A DNA stretch of 46,772 nucleotides from an uncultured Pelagibacteraceae bacterium (GTDB lineage Bacteria > Pseudomonadota > Alphaproteobacteria > Pelagibacterales > Pelagibacteraceae), in assembly GCA_902620585.1 (NCBI GenBank), contig CACNJC010000010.1:1-46772 (forward strand), given 5' to 3'. The position numbers and the translations under genes were made by a program. The notes below the pieces were generated by a model. The model saw only the letters and a program-made list of their open reading frames with translations. It was not told the DNA's origin and did not search any database. Below, piece after piece: positions 16,984-26,086 of this stretch; the first letter of the stretch is position 1; each line of letters begins with the position of its first letter.

Positions 16984-18099
16984 TTAATTAAAAAAATCAA
17001 TATATCTTTTATAAAAACTTGCAAAAGTGCCACGCTTAATACTTTTTCTGATTTCAAGCATAAATTGTTGATAAAAATTGATATTATGCAAAGAAATAAG
17101 CATTGAAGCCATCATTTCATTAGCCTTTATTAAATGATTTAAATAACTTTTAGAAAAATGACATAAATTTCTTATATTTGTGCTTTCATCCAATGGCGTC
17201 TTATCATTTTGATATTTTGAGTTTTTCAAATTTAGTTTACCTTCCCAGGTAAATGCTAACCCTGTTCTACCAGACCTTGTTGGTAGTACACAATCAAACA
17301 TATCAATCCCAAAATTCACAGCTCCTAAAATATCAGACGGTGTTCCTACTCCCATCAAATATCTAGGTTTATTTTTGGGTAAAAATTTTGTTGTTTCACT
17401 TAAAATATCAAACATTTGAGATTGTGACTCTCCTACTGCAAGACCACCCATTGCATATCCGTCAAAACTTATTTCTATTAATTTATCGATGCTTTCTAAT
17501 CGAAGATCTTTATACAAACCTCCTTGAACAATGCCAAATAAAGCTTTTGTATTATCTCGACCAAATTCAATTTTACAGCGCTTTGCCCAATTTGTTGATA
17601 CATCAATTGCGTTAGATAAAATCTTTTTATCATCTGTTAAAACAGGACATTCGTCTAAAACCATAATTATGTCAGAATTAATTGCTTTTTGAACCTGAAT
17701 ACTTTTTTCTGGACTTAAAATAATTTTTTTTCCATCGATATGAGATTTAAATATAGCTCCTAATTCTTTATCTATCTTATTTAACTTTGATAAAGACATA
17801 ATTTGATAGCCGCCTGAGTCTGTTAGAATTGGTTTGTTCCAATTCATAAATGTATGAAGGCCACCAAATTTTTTTAATATATCTATCCCTGGTCTCAGCA
17901 ATAAGTGATATGTGTTACCTAAAATTATTTGTGTTCCTGTTTCAATAATATCGTCAGTAAAAACTCCTTTAACTGTGCCTTGAGTTCCTACTGGCATAAA
18001 AGCTGGTGTATCAATACATCCCCTAGAAGTATTTATTTTACCAAGTCTAGCATTCACATCTTGAGTTATTAACTCAAAAGAAAATTTATTGTTTTGCAT
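16984..18099 (-). CDS. tgt: tRNA-guanine transglycosylase, zinc site degenerate
   Basis: Swaps guanine for preQ1 at position 34 of GUN-anticodon tRNAs in queuosine synthesis; 371 residues, normal length. Catalytic parts are intact: LTDSGGYQ (general-base Asp), VLDECPV, GGLAVGES (bacterial preQ1-type pocket) and IDMFDCVLPTRSGRTG, which holds the nucleophilic Asp. The C-terminal zinc motif, normally CxCxxC plus a distant His, reads DESTNIRNLCHFSKSYL: all three Cys are replaced and a lone Cys sits one place off. The His in ISLHNINFYQQ remains. It is the last gene of the ssb-gyrA-coaD-ppi-tgt run; queA, usually between ppi and tgt, is missing here. Activity is likely but the fold must be stable without zinc. 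Confidence 0.93.
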   Translation of the reverse strand: MQNNKFSFELITQDVNARLGKINTSRGCIDTPAFMPVGTQGTVKGVFTDDIIETGTQIILGNTYHLLLRPGIDILKKFGGLHTFMNWNKPILTDSGGYQIMSLSKLNKIDKELGAIFKSHIDGKKIILSPEKSIQVQKAINSDIIMVLDECPVLTDDKKILSNAIDVSTNWAKRCKIEFGRDNTKALFGIVQGGLYKDLRLESIDKLIEISFDGYAMGGLAVGESQSQMFDILSETTKFLPKNKPRYLMGVGTPSDILGAVNFGIDMFDCVLPTRSGRTGLAFTWEGKLNLKNSKYQNDKTPLDESTNIRNLCHFSKSYLNHLIKANEMMASMLISLHNINFYQQFMLEIRKSIKRGTFASFYKRYIDFFN

Positions 18100-18104
18100 T
18101 AAGA

Positions 18105-18662
18105 TTATTTTGATCTGAGACTTATAATCTTGTCTGGATCAGAAACAGATCCACTATTTGGGTCACCTTTTTTTATCATATCTACAAACTCCATACCTTT
18201 AACAACTTTGCCAAAAGCTGAGTATTGTCTGTCTAAATGAGGAGCTGACTCAAAACAAATAAAAAATTGACTATTAGCACTATTTGGATCAGCGGATCTT
18301 GCTGCAGATAATATTCCTCTAGAATGTGCGATATCTGAAAACTCCGCTTTAAGATCTGGTAAGTCTGAACCGCCTGTACCAGCTAGAGATAAATTAAAAT
18401 CAGGGCTACTAGAGTTTCCAAATTTAACATCTCCTGTTTGAGCCATAAAGCCATCGATAACCCGATGAAAAACCACATTATCGTATTTACCTTCATCAGA
18501 AAGTTTTTTAAATCTTTTTACGTGATTAGGTGCTTTTTCAGGATAAAGCTCAAGAACTACCTCGCCATATTTTAATTTTAGTATCATAATGTTTTCTTTA
18601 GCAAGTGAATGTGTATTAAGCAAACTAAAAAATAGTATAGAAAAGAAGGCAAATTTCTTCAT
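18105..18662 (-). CDS. Cyclophilin-type peptidyl-prolyl isomerase, exported
   Basis: Prolyl cis-trans isomerase of 185 residues. The N-terminus (KKFAFFSILFFSLLNTHSLA, residues 2-21) is a signal peptide, so it folds proteins in the periplasm. Cyclophilin signatures follow: VVFHRVIDGFMAQTGD, ARSADPNSANSQFFICF and YSAFGKVVKGMEFVD, with catalytic Arg in FHRVI and QFFI contact residues. It overlaps coaD by 1 nt (TAATG) and precedes tgt by 5 nt. The order gyrA-coaD-ppi is conserved in Alphaproteobacteria. Confidence 0.95.
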   Translation of the reverse strand: MKKFAFFSILFFSLLNTHSLAKENIMILKLKYGEVVLELYPEKAPNHVKRFKKLSDEGKYDNVVFHRVIDGFMAQTGDVKFGNSSSPDFNLSLAGTGGSDLPDLKAEFSDIAHSRGILSAARSADPNSANSQFFICFESAPHLDRQYSAFGKVVKGMEFVDMIKKGDPNSGSVSDPDKIISLRSK

Positions 18663-19150
18663 TAAAATTTATTTTTTAACATTTTAACAGTTGATTTAGT
18701 AACAAACTTATTAATATCCCCATTTAATTTGGTAATTTCTTTTACAAAATTTGATGAGATTATTTGATTTTCTACATCTGACATTAAAAATATTGTTTCG
18801 ACGTTTGAACTTAACTTTTTATTCATTCCTGCTAATTGAAATTCATACTCAAAATCTGAAACAGCTCTTAAGCCTCTTATTATTACAGATGCATTATATT
18901 TTTTACACAGGTTGATGGTAAGTGTGTCAAAAGCAACTACTTTAATTCTTTTTTTGTTTAATTTTAAATCTTTGAATAATGAGTTGTTTATAATTGATAA
19001 TCTCTCTTCGATAGAAAAATAATAATCTTTATTTATATTATCAGTTGTACCTACAACGACTCTATCAAAAATCTTAAGTGATTTTTTTATTACATCAATA
19101 TGACCAAAAGTAATTGGATCAAAGGTTCCTGGGTAAATTGCTGTCTTCAT
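18662..19150 (-). CDS. coaD: Phosphopantetheine adenylyltransferase
   Basis: Fourth step of coenzyme A synthesis: 4'-phosphopantetheine plus ATP to dephospho-CoA. The protein has 162 residues, the normal length. The nucleotidyltransferase motif YPGTFDPITFGHIDVI (residues 6-21, HxGH-type FGHI), RGLRAVSDFEYEFQLAGMN and the C-terminal ISSNFVKEI segment are all present. ATG start lies 2 nt after the gyrA stop, so expression is coupled to gyrA. Confidence 0.96.
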   Translation of the reverse strand: MKTAIYPGTFDPITFGHIDVIKKSLKIFDRVVVGTTDNINKDYYFSIEERLSIINNSLFKDLKLNKKRIKVVAFDTLTINLCKKYNASVIIRGLRAVSDFEYEFQLAGMNKKLSSNVETIFLMSDVENQIISSNFVKEITKLNGDINKFVTKSTVKMLKNKF

Positions 19151-19152
19151 AA

Positions 19153-21732
19153 TTATTGAATATTATCCTCTATCTTGATAACAGAGACAACCTTTTCGCT
19201 TCCAGACAGTTTTTTTATTCTTACGCCCTGGGTATTTCTTCCTGCCACCCTTATCTCTTTAACCGCGCATCTCATTATACTACCTTTATCTGTAGACAAT
19301 ATTATTTCGTCTGACTCATTTACTACCAAGGATGCTGCTATATTCCCATTTCTTGGAGAATTTATTATGCCAATGATTCCTTTGCCTCCCCTATTAGTGA
19401 CTCTATAATCTAAATAAGAGGATCTTTTTCCAAATCCATTTTCGGATACAGACAAAATAAAACGATCAATAGCATTTTTAATTTTTTTATCTTTATTTAT
19501 TGTTTTTGTGCTTATGTTTGTATTATCTAAGATTGAAAGTGAAATTACCTTATCTTTATCATTTAAAGAAATTCCTTTTATGCCTTTAGACGATCTGCCT
19601 TTAAATAATCTTAATTTTTTGGACTTAAACCTTATGCACTTACCAAATTTTGTACTTAATAATATGTCTTGGTCATCTTTGCAGATTTTAACACCAATTA
19701 TTTTGTCGTCTTGGTCTAATTTCATAGCGATTTTTCCACTGTTATTTATATTAACAAAATCTTCTAATGTATTTTTTCTGACATTTCCATTAGAGGTCGC
19801 AAAAATAACCATTAAATTTTTCCATTGGGTTTCATCTTCTGGTAAAGGCATAATTGAACTTATAGAATGATGACTTTTTAATGGTAAGATATTAAATATG
19901 GACTTTCCTTTTGAAGCAGCAGTTCCTTCAGGTATTTTGTGAGCTTTAATTTTATATGACAGCCCTTGTGTAGAGAAAAATAGAACTGGAGTGTGTGTGT
20001 TAGCAGTAAATATTTGTACTACAAAATCTTCCTCTCTTGTTGATATTCCTGTTTTGCCTTTTCCACCTCTTTTTTGAGCTTTAAGAGAACTTAATGGACT
20101 TCTTTTAATATACCCTTGATTTGTTATGCTAATAACAACTGACTCTTTTTGAATAGTTTCTTCTATATTATAATTTAAAACAGCATCAATAATTTTTGTT
20201 CTTCTAGGACAACTAAACTTTTCTTTAATATTTTCTAACTCTTTCACAATTAATTTATTAAGCTCTTTTTTTGAATTTATAATTTTAATATACTCAATAA
20301 TTAAATCTGATAACTTATTTAACTCATTAGAAATTTCAGTAATTCCATAGGCTGTTAATTTTTGAAGTCTTAACTCAAGAATGGCATTAACTTGCTCTTT
20401 AGATAGTTGATAGCTTGAAATATTTTTCTTTTTTTCTATTAAAGTAACAAGCTTAATACTTTTTTTAATTTTCCATTTTTTTGCTAAAATATTTTTCTTT
20501 GCAATTTCAGTGTCTTTAGAATTTTTAATGATCTTAATTATTTCATCAATATTTTCTACAGCAGTTGCTAATCCGATCAGTATGTGAGCTCTCTCTTCTG
20601 CTTTTTTTAAATCAAATTTTATTCTTTTTAAAACAGTGTCTTCTCTAAACTTTAAAAATTCAGAAATAAATTCTTTTAAATTTAAAATTTTTGGCTTATT
20701 ATCAACTATTGCAAGTGTATTAAATCCAAACGAACTTTCTATACTTGTTAATTTGTATAACTGTCTTCTAATAGTCTCTGGTTCAACAGATTTTCTTAAT
20801 TCTATAACGACCCTTATTCCTTCTCTATTAGACTCGTCTCTAATATCTCTAATTCCCTCAATTTTTTTATCCCTTACTAATTGTGCAATTTTTTCAATTA
20901 GAGCTGATTTGTTAACCTGGTAAGGAATTGATTTAATAATTAAACACTCTCTACCACCTTTTTTTTCCTCTAAATCTATTTCACCTCTAATTTTAAATGA
21001 ACCTCTGCCTTTGTTGTATCCTTGTTTTAAAATATCTTTTCCTATAATAATTCCACCAGTAGGAAAATCTGGGCCAGGAACATGTTTCATAAGTTGACCA
21101 ATTGTAATATCTTTATTTTCTATATAGGCGATAGTTCCGTTTATAATCTCGCCTAAATTATGTGGAGGAATACTTGTAGCCATCCCTACAGCAATACCGC
21201 CAGCTCCGTTGACTAAAATATTTGGATATTGAGAGGGTAATACCTCAGGTTCCTTTTCAGTTTCGTCATAATTGTTTCTAAAGTTTACTGTATTTTTTTC
21301 TAAATCTTCCGTTAAGTGTTGTGCAATTTTGCCAAGTTTTGTCTCTGTGTATCTCATAGCAGCAGGAGGATCTCCATCTATTGATCCAAAATTTCCTTGA
21401 CCGGATATTAATGGCAAACTCATCGAAAAATCTTGAACTAATCTAACAAGTGCGTCATAAACTGATTGATCGCCATGTGGATGATATTTACCAATTACGT
21501 CTCCGACTATTCTTGCAGACTTTCTAAATGATTTGGACCAGTCATAACCACCTTTGTACATTGCATATATTATTCTTCTATGTACAGGTTTTAGTCCATC
21601 CCTAACATCTGGTAGAGCTCTACTTATAATTACACTCATAGCGTAAGATAAGTAAGACGAACTCATTTCGTCTTGTACAAAAATAGGTTTGAAGCTCTTC
21701 TTATTTTCTTTTTCTATAGTAGATTTTTCCAT
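19153..21732 (-). CDS. gyrA: DNA gyrase subunit A
   Basis: Breakage-reunion subunit of the type II topoisomerase that introduces negative supercoils; 859 residues. The catalytic tyrosine is Tyr128 in AAMRYTETKL. The quinolone region reads GKYHPHGDQSVYDA, so the E. coli Ser83 position is Gln89 while the Asp87 equivalent is kept (Asp93). The GyrA box that wraps DNA is QKRGGKG (usual QRRGGKG). The C-terminal beta-pinwheel repeats run to the end, without an acidic tail of note. Start ATG 5 nt after the ssb stop. ssb, gyrA and coaD appear to be one operon. Confidence 0.98.
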   Translation of the reverse strand: MEKSTIEKENKKSFKPIFVQDEMSSSYLSYAMSVIISRALPDVRDGLKPVHRRIIYAMYKGGYDWSKSFRKSARIVGDVIGKYHPHGDQSVYDALVRLVQDFSMSLPLISGQGNFGSIDGDPPAAMRYTETKLGKIAQHLTEDLEKNTVNFRNNYDETEKEPEVLPSQYPNILVNGAGGIAVGMATSIPPHNLGEIINGTIAYIENKDITIGQLMKHVPGPDFPTGGIIIGKDILKQGYNKGRGSFKIRGEIDLEEKKGGRECLIIKSIPYQVNKSALIEKIAQLVRDKKIEGIRDIRDESNREGIRVVIELRKSVEPETIRRQLYKLTSIESSFGFNTLAIVDNKPKILNLKEFISEFLKFREDTVLKRIKFDLKKAEERAHILIGLATAVENIDEIIKIIKNSKDTEIAKKNILAKKWKIKKSIKLVTLIEKKKNISSYQLSKEQVNAILELRLQKLTAYGITEISNELNKLSDLIIEYIKIINSKKELNKLIVKELENIKEKFSCPRRTKIIDAVLNYNIEETIQKESVVISITNQGYIKRSPLSSLKAQKRGGKGKTGISTREEDFVVQIFTANTHTPVLFFSTQGLSYKIKAHKIPEGTAASKGKSIFNILPLKSHHSISSIMPLPEDETQWKNLMVIFATSNGNVRKNTLEDFVNINNSGKIAMKLDQDDKIIGVKICKDDQDILLSTKFGKCIRFKSKKLRLFKGRSSKGIKGISLNDKDKVISLSILDNTNISTKTINKDKKIKNAIDRFILSVSENGFGKRSSYLDYRVTNRGGKGIIGIINSPRNGNIAASLVVNESDEIILSTDKGSIMRCAVKEIRVAGRNTQGVRIKKLSGSEKVVSVIKIEDNIQ

Positions 21733-21737
21733 GAAAT

Positions 21738-22199
21738 TTAAAATGGAATTTCATCATCTAAATCTGAACTATCTTGATTTAGATTTTCATTAGGTAAAGA
21801 ACTTTTGTTTTCACTAACTAAACTTGAATTATCATTTTTACTATTTCGACTATCTAACATTGTTAAGCTAGAATTATAACCCTGCAATACTATCTCTGTT
21901 GAATATTTATCTTGACCTGATGCTTCATCTCTCCATTTTCTAGTGCTAAGTTGACCTTCAATATACACATTGGCTCCTTTTTTAACATATTGTTGAACCA
22001 CATTTACTAAGCCTTCGTTGAAAATTACTACTCTATGCCATTCAGTTTTTTCTTTTCTCTCTCCACTAGATTTATCTTTCCACGACTGACTTGTCGCAAT
22101 GCTTAATCTTGCTACGCTTTTACCGTTTACCATTTGTTTAATTTCGGGGTCTGCGCCTAAACGACCTATTAATTGTACTTTATTTAAACTTCCAGCCAT
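21738..22199 (-). CDS. ssb: Single-stranded DNA-binding protein
   Basis: Binds and protects ssDNA and recruits partner proteins in replication and repair. 153 residues: an OB-fold over residues 1-110 ([16 protein letters not shown], then [18 protein letters not shown] and [22 protein letters not shown]), a disordered Ser/Asn/Asp linker, and the partner-binding acidic tip DLDDEIPF at residues 146-153. The divergent placement next to uvrA is the classic bacterial arrangement. First gene of the gyrA operon. Confidence 0.97.
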   Translation of the reverse strand: MAGSLNKVQLIGRLGADPEIKQMVNGKSVARLSIATSQSWKDKSSGERKEKTEWHRVVIFNEGLVNVVQQYVKKGANVYIEGQLSTRKWRDEASGQDKYSTEIVLQGYNSSLTMLDSRNSKNDNSSLVSENKSSLPNENLNQDSSDLDDEIPF

Positions 22200-22243
22200 A
22201 TTATTTTGAATAAATTTTGATTTTTAATATTTAAAGTCCTAAA

Positions 22244-22273
22244 TTTATATCATATTTGTAAAGTAAATATAAG
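22244..22273. promoter_or_regulatory. Divergent promoter region ssb/uvrA
   Basis: In the 99-bp gap, the minus strand has TATAAA (22249-22244), giving an ssb leader of about 38 nt. The plus strand has TATAAG (22268-22273), with a weak TTATAT (22245-22250) 17 bp upstream, for uvrA. The two overlap, so use of one may hinder the other. No alphaproteobacterial LexA site (GTTC-N7-GTTC) is visible. Consensus match only. Confidence 0.3.
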
Positions 22274-22286
22274 ATGATTATTATTT

Positions 22287-22292
22287 AAAGGA
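22287..22292 (+). promoter_or_regulatory. Shine-Dalgarno site of uvrA
   Basis: AAAGGA, 6 nt ahead of the uvrA ATG at 22299. It is one of the few clear ribosome-binding sites in the window and supports this start codon. Confidence 0.6.
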
Positions 22293-22298
22293 AAAAAA

Positions 22299-25178
22299 AT
22301 GGTGAAAAAAATCGTTGTAAAAGGCGCTAAAGAACACAACTTAAAAAATGTTTCTTTGGAAATTCCAAAGGAAAAATTAGTTGTGATAACGGGTCTATCT
22401 GGATCAGGAAAATCATCACTAGCATTTGATACAATATATGCAGAAGGACAGAGAAGATATGTTGAAAGTTTATCATCATATGCGAGACAATTTTTAGATA
22501 AAATGAAAAAACCCAATGTGGATTTTATTGAGGGTTTAAGTCCTGCTATATCAATTGAGCAAAAAAATACCTCAAAAAATCCTAGATCAACCGTTGCTAC
22601 TGTAACTGAAATTTATGATTATATGCGTGTTTTATTTGCAAGAATTGGTGTTCCTTATTCACCTTTTACTGGAAAGCCAATTGTTTCTCAGCCTATAAGT
22701 GAAATGGTTGATAGAATTAACAAATTACCAAAAAATTGCACAATTTTCTTACTTGCTCCAATCGTTAGGGGGCGAAAAGGTGAATATAAAAAAGAAATTC
22801 TTAATTACAAAAAAAGAGGTTTTACAAAAATAAAAGTTGATGGGAAATATCTTAACATTGATGAGTTTCCCGATCTTAATAAAAAACTTAAACATGATAT
22901 CTCAATAATAGTAGATAGAGTTGTACTTAATTCAAAGGTTGGTAATAGGCTAGCCGACAGCGTTGAAACTGCCGTAAATTTATCTGATGGTTTATTAGTT
23001 GTCGAGTATGAAAATGAAACCTTACCAAAAAAGTTAAGAAAAAAAGAAACCATCATCTTTTCATCAAAATTTTCTTGTCCGGAAAGTGGGTTTACAATTG
23101 AAGAAATAGAACCAAGATTGTTTTCTTTTAATTCCCCTTATGGGGCTTGTGAGGAATGCGAGGGTATTGGACACAACCTTAATGTTGATCCAAATTTAGT
23201 TATATCAAATCCAAAGAAAAGTCTTCAGGATGGAGTGATTGAACCATGGGCTAAGTCAACTTCTTTATACTATGCCCAAACGCTAGCCTCAATTGCAAAA
23301 CACTTTAAAATCTCAATGTCAGAATCTTGGAGAAAAATACCGAAGAAAATTCAAGATATTATTTTATACGGTTCAGATGAGGAAGAAATAAAATTTTTTT
23401 ATGATGATGGTTACGAGTCTTATACAACAAAAAAAACTTTTGAAGGAGTTATAAACAATCTAGAAAGACGTTATCTTGAAACTGACAGTGAATGGAAAAG
23501 AGAAGAAATTTCTCAATATCAAAGTGAGTCAAATTGTGAAAAATGTAAAGGAATGAGGTTAAAAGATGAAGCTTTATGTATAAAGATTAATTCTTTAAAT
23601 ATTAGTCAAGTAACCGAAAAGTCAATTGATGAAGCTCAAAAGTGGTTTTCTAATTTAGAAAATGTTTTAAATGAAAGAGAAAACAAAATTGCTCAGCATA
23701 TACTTAAGGAAATAAACGAAAGACTAAATTTTCTTTTGAATGTTGGCTTAAACTACTTAACTTTATCAAGAGAGTCAGGAACACTTTCTGGTGGTGAAGC
23801 ACAAAGAATTAGACTGGCTTCGCAAATCGGCTCAGGTTTAACTGGCGTACTATATGTTTTAGATGAACCATCAATTGGTCTTCATCAAAGAGATAATAAA
23901 AAATTAATTGCAGCTCTTAAGAAACTTAGAGATTTAGGTAATACAGTTATTGTGGTTGAGCATGATATTGAAACAATGGAAAGTTCTGATCACATTATTG
24001 ATATAGGTCCTGAAGCTGGACTTAAAGGAGGACAGATAGTTGCTGAAGGTGAAGTAAAAGAAATAATTAAAAATAACGATAGCATTACAGGAAATTATTT
24101 ATCAGGAAAAAAATTTATACCTGTCCCTAAAAAAAGAAGATCTGCAAAAAATGGAAGATTTATTGAAATTAGCGGAGCAAGTGGAAATAATTTAAAAAAA
24201 GTAAATTTAAAAGTACCTGTAGGAACTTTTACTTGTGTCACAGGCGTATCAGGTAGTGGAAAATCAACTTTAATATTGCACACGCTATATAATGCTTTTA
24301 ATTTAATGCTAAACAAAAATAAAACTAGGAAAGTTCCTAAAGCTTTTACTGGGTTTAAAGGAACAGAGTTAATTGACAAAATTATAGACATTGATCAATC
24401 TCCAATTGGTAGAACGCCAAGGTCAAATCCCGCGACTTATACAGGTGCCTTTGGTCCAATTAGAGAGTGGTTTGCTGGTTTGCCAGAGTCTAAAGCTAGA
24501 GGTTATAAAGTTGGTAGATATTCATTCAATGTAAAAGGCGGAAGATGTGAAACTTGTGAAGGAGATGGAGTTCTTACATATGAAATGCATTTTTTGCCAG
24601 ATGTATTCATACCATGTGACACATGTAAAGGTGCGAGATATAACAGGGAGACATTAGAAATTAGATTTAAAAACAAGAATATAGCAGAAGTTTTAGATAT
24701 GACTGTTGATGAAGGTTGTGAATTTTTCGAAAACATCCAAAGTATTCGGTCTAAACTGATTACTTTAAAACACGTTGGTCTCGGATATATGAAAATAGGC
24801 CAACAAGCTACTACTTTATCTGGTGGTGAGGCACAAAGAATAAAATTAGCAAAAGAATTATCTAAAAGACCCACTGGAAGAACTTTATACATTTTAGATG
24901 AACCTACTACTGGTTTACATTCTCATGATATAAAAAAATTATTAGAAATTTTACAGGCTTTTGCAAATACAGGAAATACAGTAGTAGTAATTGAACATAA
25001 TTTAGATGTCATTAAAACAGCTGACCATATAATTGATATGGGACCTGAAGGTGGAATAAATGGTGGAAGAATTATCGCAGAGGGTACTCCAGAAAAAGTA
25101 TCTACAATCAAAGAAAGTTATACTGGTAAATTTATAAAAGAAATTATCGGAAACAGTATGATGAAAAAAACAGCTTAA
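22299..25178 (+). CDS. uvrA: Excinuclease ABC subunit A
   Basis: Damage-sensing ATPase of nucleotide excision repair; 959 residues, standard length. Two ABC-type halves are seen. Half one has Walker [10 protein letters not shown] (residues 32-40), a zinc-module region ([19 protein letters not shown] and [10 protein letters not shown]), and signature [14 protein letters not shown] with [12 protein letters not shown]. Half two has GVSGSGKST near residue 653, the zinc module CETCEGDG...[21 protein letters not shown] and [12 protein letters not shown]. All catalytic motifs look intact. Its TAA and the secF TAA on the other strand overlap in the four bases TTAA. Confidence 0.98.
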   Translation: MVKKIVVKGAKEHNLKNVSLEIPKEKLVVITGLSGSGKSSLAFDTIYAEGQRRYVESLSSYARQFLDKMKKPNVDFIEGLSPAISIEQKNTSKNPRSTVATVTEIYDYMRVLFARIGVPYSPFTGKPIVSQPISEMVDRINKLPKNCTIFLLAPIVRGRKGEYKKEILNYKKRGFTKIKVDGKYLNIDEFPDLNKKLKHDISIIVDRVVLNSKVGNRLADSVETAVNLSDGLLVVEYENETLPKKLRKKETIIFSSKFSCPESGFTIEEIEPRLFSFNSPYGACEECEGIGHNLNVDPNLVISNPKKSLQDGVIEPWAKSTSLYYAQTLASIAKHFKISMSESWRKIPKKIQDIILYGSDEEEIKFFYDDGYESYTTKKTFEGVINNLERRYLETDSEWKREEISQYQSESNCEKCKGMRLKDEALCIKINSLNISQVTEKSIDEAQKWFSNLENVLNERENKIAQHILKEINERLNFLLNVGLNYLTLSRESGTLSGGEAQRIRLASQIGSGLTGVLYVLDEPSIGLHQRDNKKLIAALKKLRDLGNTVIVVEHDIETMESSDHIIDIGPEAGLKGGQIVAEGEVKEIIKNNDSITGNYLSGKKFIPVPKKRRSAKNGRFIEISGASGNNLKKVNLKVPVGTFTCVTGVSGSGKSTLILHTLYNAFNLMLNKNKTRKVPKAFTGFKGTELIDKIIDIDQSPIGRTPRSNPATYTGAFGPIREWFAGLPESKARGYKVGRYSFNVKGGRCETCEGDGVLTYEMHFLPDVFIPCDTCKGARYNRETLEIRFKNKNIAEVLDMTVDEGCEFFENIQSIRSKLITLKHVGLGYMKIGQQATTLSGGEAQRIKLAKELSKRPTGRTLYILDEPTTGLHSHDIKKLLEILQAFANTGNTVVVIEHNLDVIKTADHIIDMGPEGGINGGRIIAEGTPEKVSTIKESYTGKFIKEIIGNSMMKKTA

Positions 25179-26086
25179 GGTACTATTTTTTCCTCTTTTT
25201 TTTCTAAAGTCTTCGAGCTTACTTTTAAAAATTTTAAAACTGGTGCTGCTACAAAAATTGATGAATAAGTTCCAATTAAAACCCCTAATATCATAGCAAA
25301 TGAAAAACCTCTTAATATTTCACCACCTAAAATATATATAGAAAATAAAGCTAATAATGTCGTTATGGATGTTATAACTGTTCTAGATAAAGTCTCGTTT
25401 ATTGAAAGATTTGATGTTTCAGTAATATTTAGTCTTGTATGTTTATTTAAATTTTCTCGAATGCGATCATAAATAACAACTGTGTCGTTCATTGAATATC
25501 CAACTATAGTTAATACTGCAGCAATAATTGATAGATTTATTTCTAAAGATAAAATTGAAAATATTCCTATAGTAATTATTATATCGTGAAAAAGTGCAAC
25601 AATAGAGCCAATACTAAATTGCCATTCAAATCTTATCCAAATATAAAAAAGCATAGCTAATAATGATAAAGAAATTGCAATTATTCCAGATTGTAAAAGT
25701 TCAGCGCTTACTTTAGGACCTACATTTTCAACTCTTCTAAAATTGATTTCCGAGTTAAGATTGCTTGTTAAAGTTTTTTTAATTTGGGGTATCAATTCGC
25801 TGTTATTTTGTTCTTTTTGTTCTACTTTGATTAAGTAATCACCTTTATTTCCAAATTCTTTAACATTAACATCTCCCAAATTCAGTGAATTTAAACTCGA
25901 CCTTATTTCAGAAATATTTACATTTTTACTTTCACTTCTAAGTTCTATAAGTGTGCCACCTTTGAAATCAATACCAAAATTCAAACCTTTAAAAAATATT
26001 AATAAAACACTCATAGTGAAAAATAGTATTGAGATTAGGTTTGCTTTAAAAAATTTTGAAGAAAAATCTATATTTGTTTTCATCAT
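25175..26086 (-). CDS. secF: Protein translocase subunit SecF
   Basis: Membrane partner of SecD that uses the proton gradient to help SecYEG export proteins; 303 residues. TM1 near residues 15-32 is followed by [15 protein letters not shown] (the conserved GxDFxGG), a periplasmic domain, then five TM segments with [33 protein letters not shown] and the terminal [17 protein letters not shown] motif. Translation starts at the first of two adjacent ATGs, whose A of ATGA overlaps the secD stop. Convergent with uvrA, sharing stop bases. Confidence 0.96.
   Translation of the reverse strand: MMKTNIDFSSKFFKANLISILFFTMSVLLIFFKGLNFGIDFKGGTLIELRSESKNVNISEIRSSLNSLNLGDVNVKEFGNKGDYLIKVEQKEQNNSELIPQIKKTLTSNLNSEINFRRVENVGPKVSAELLQSGIIAISLSLLAMLFYIWIRFEWQFSIGSIVALFHDIIITIGIFSILSLEINLSIIAAVLTIVGYSMNDTVVIYDRIRENLNKHTRLNITETSNLSINETLSRTVITSITTLLALFSIYILGGEILRGFSFAMILGVLIGTYSSIFVAAPVLKFLKVSSKTLEKKEEKIVP

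Noticed and set aside
19508-19870. Plus-strand 120-codon ORF
   Set aside because: Antisense to the conserved C-terminal part of gyrA; no start signal or homology seen.
22200-22298. SOS (LexA) box between ssb and uvrA
   Set aside because: No GTTC-N7-GTTC or clear relative of it is present on either strand in the 99-bp gap.
24095-25111. Three minus-strand ORFs within uvrA
   Set aside because: Shadows of uvrA, whose own frame is continuous with all motifs.
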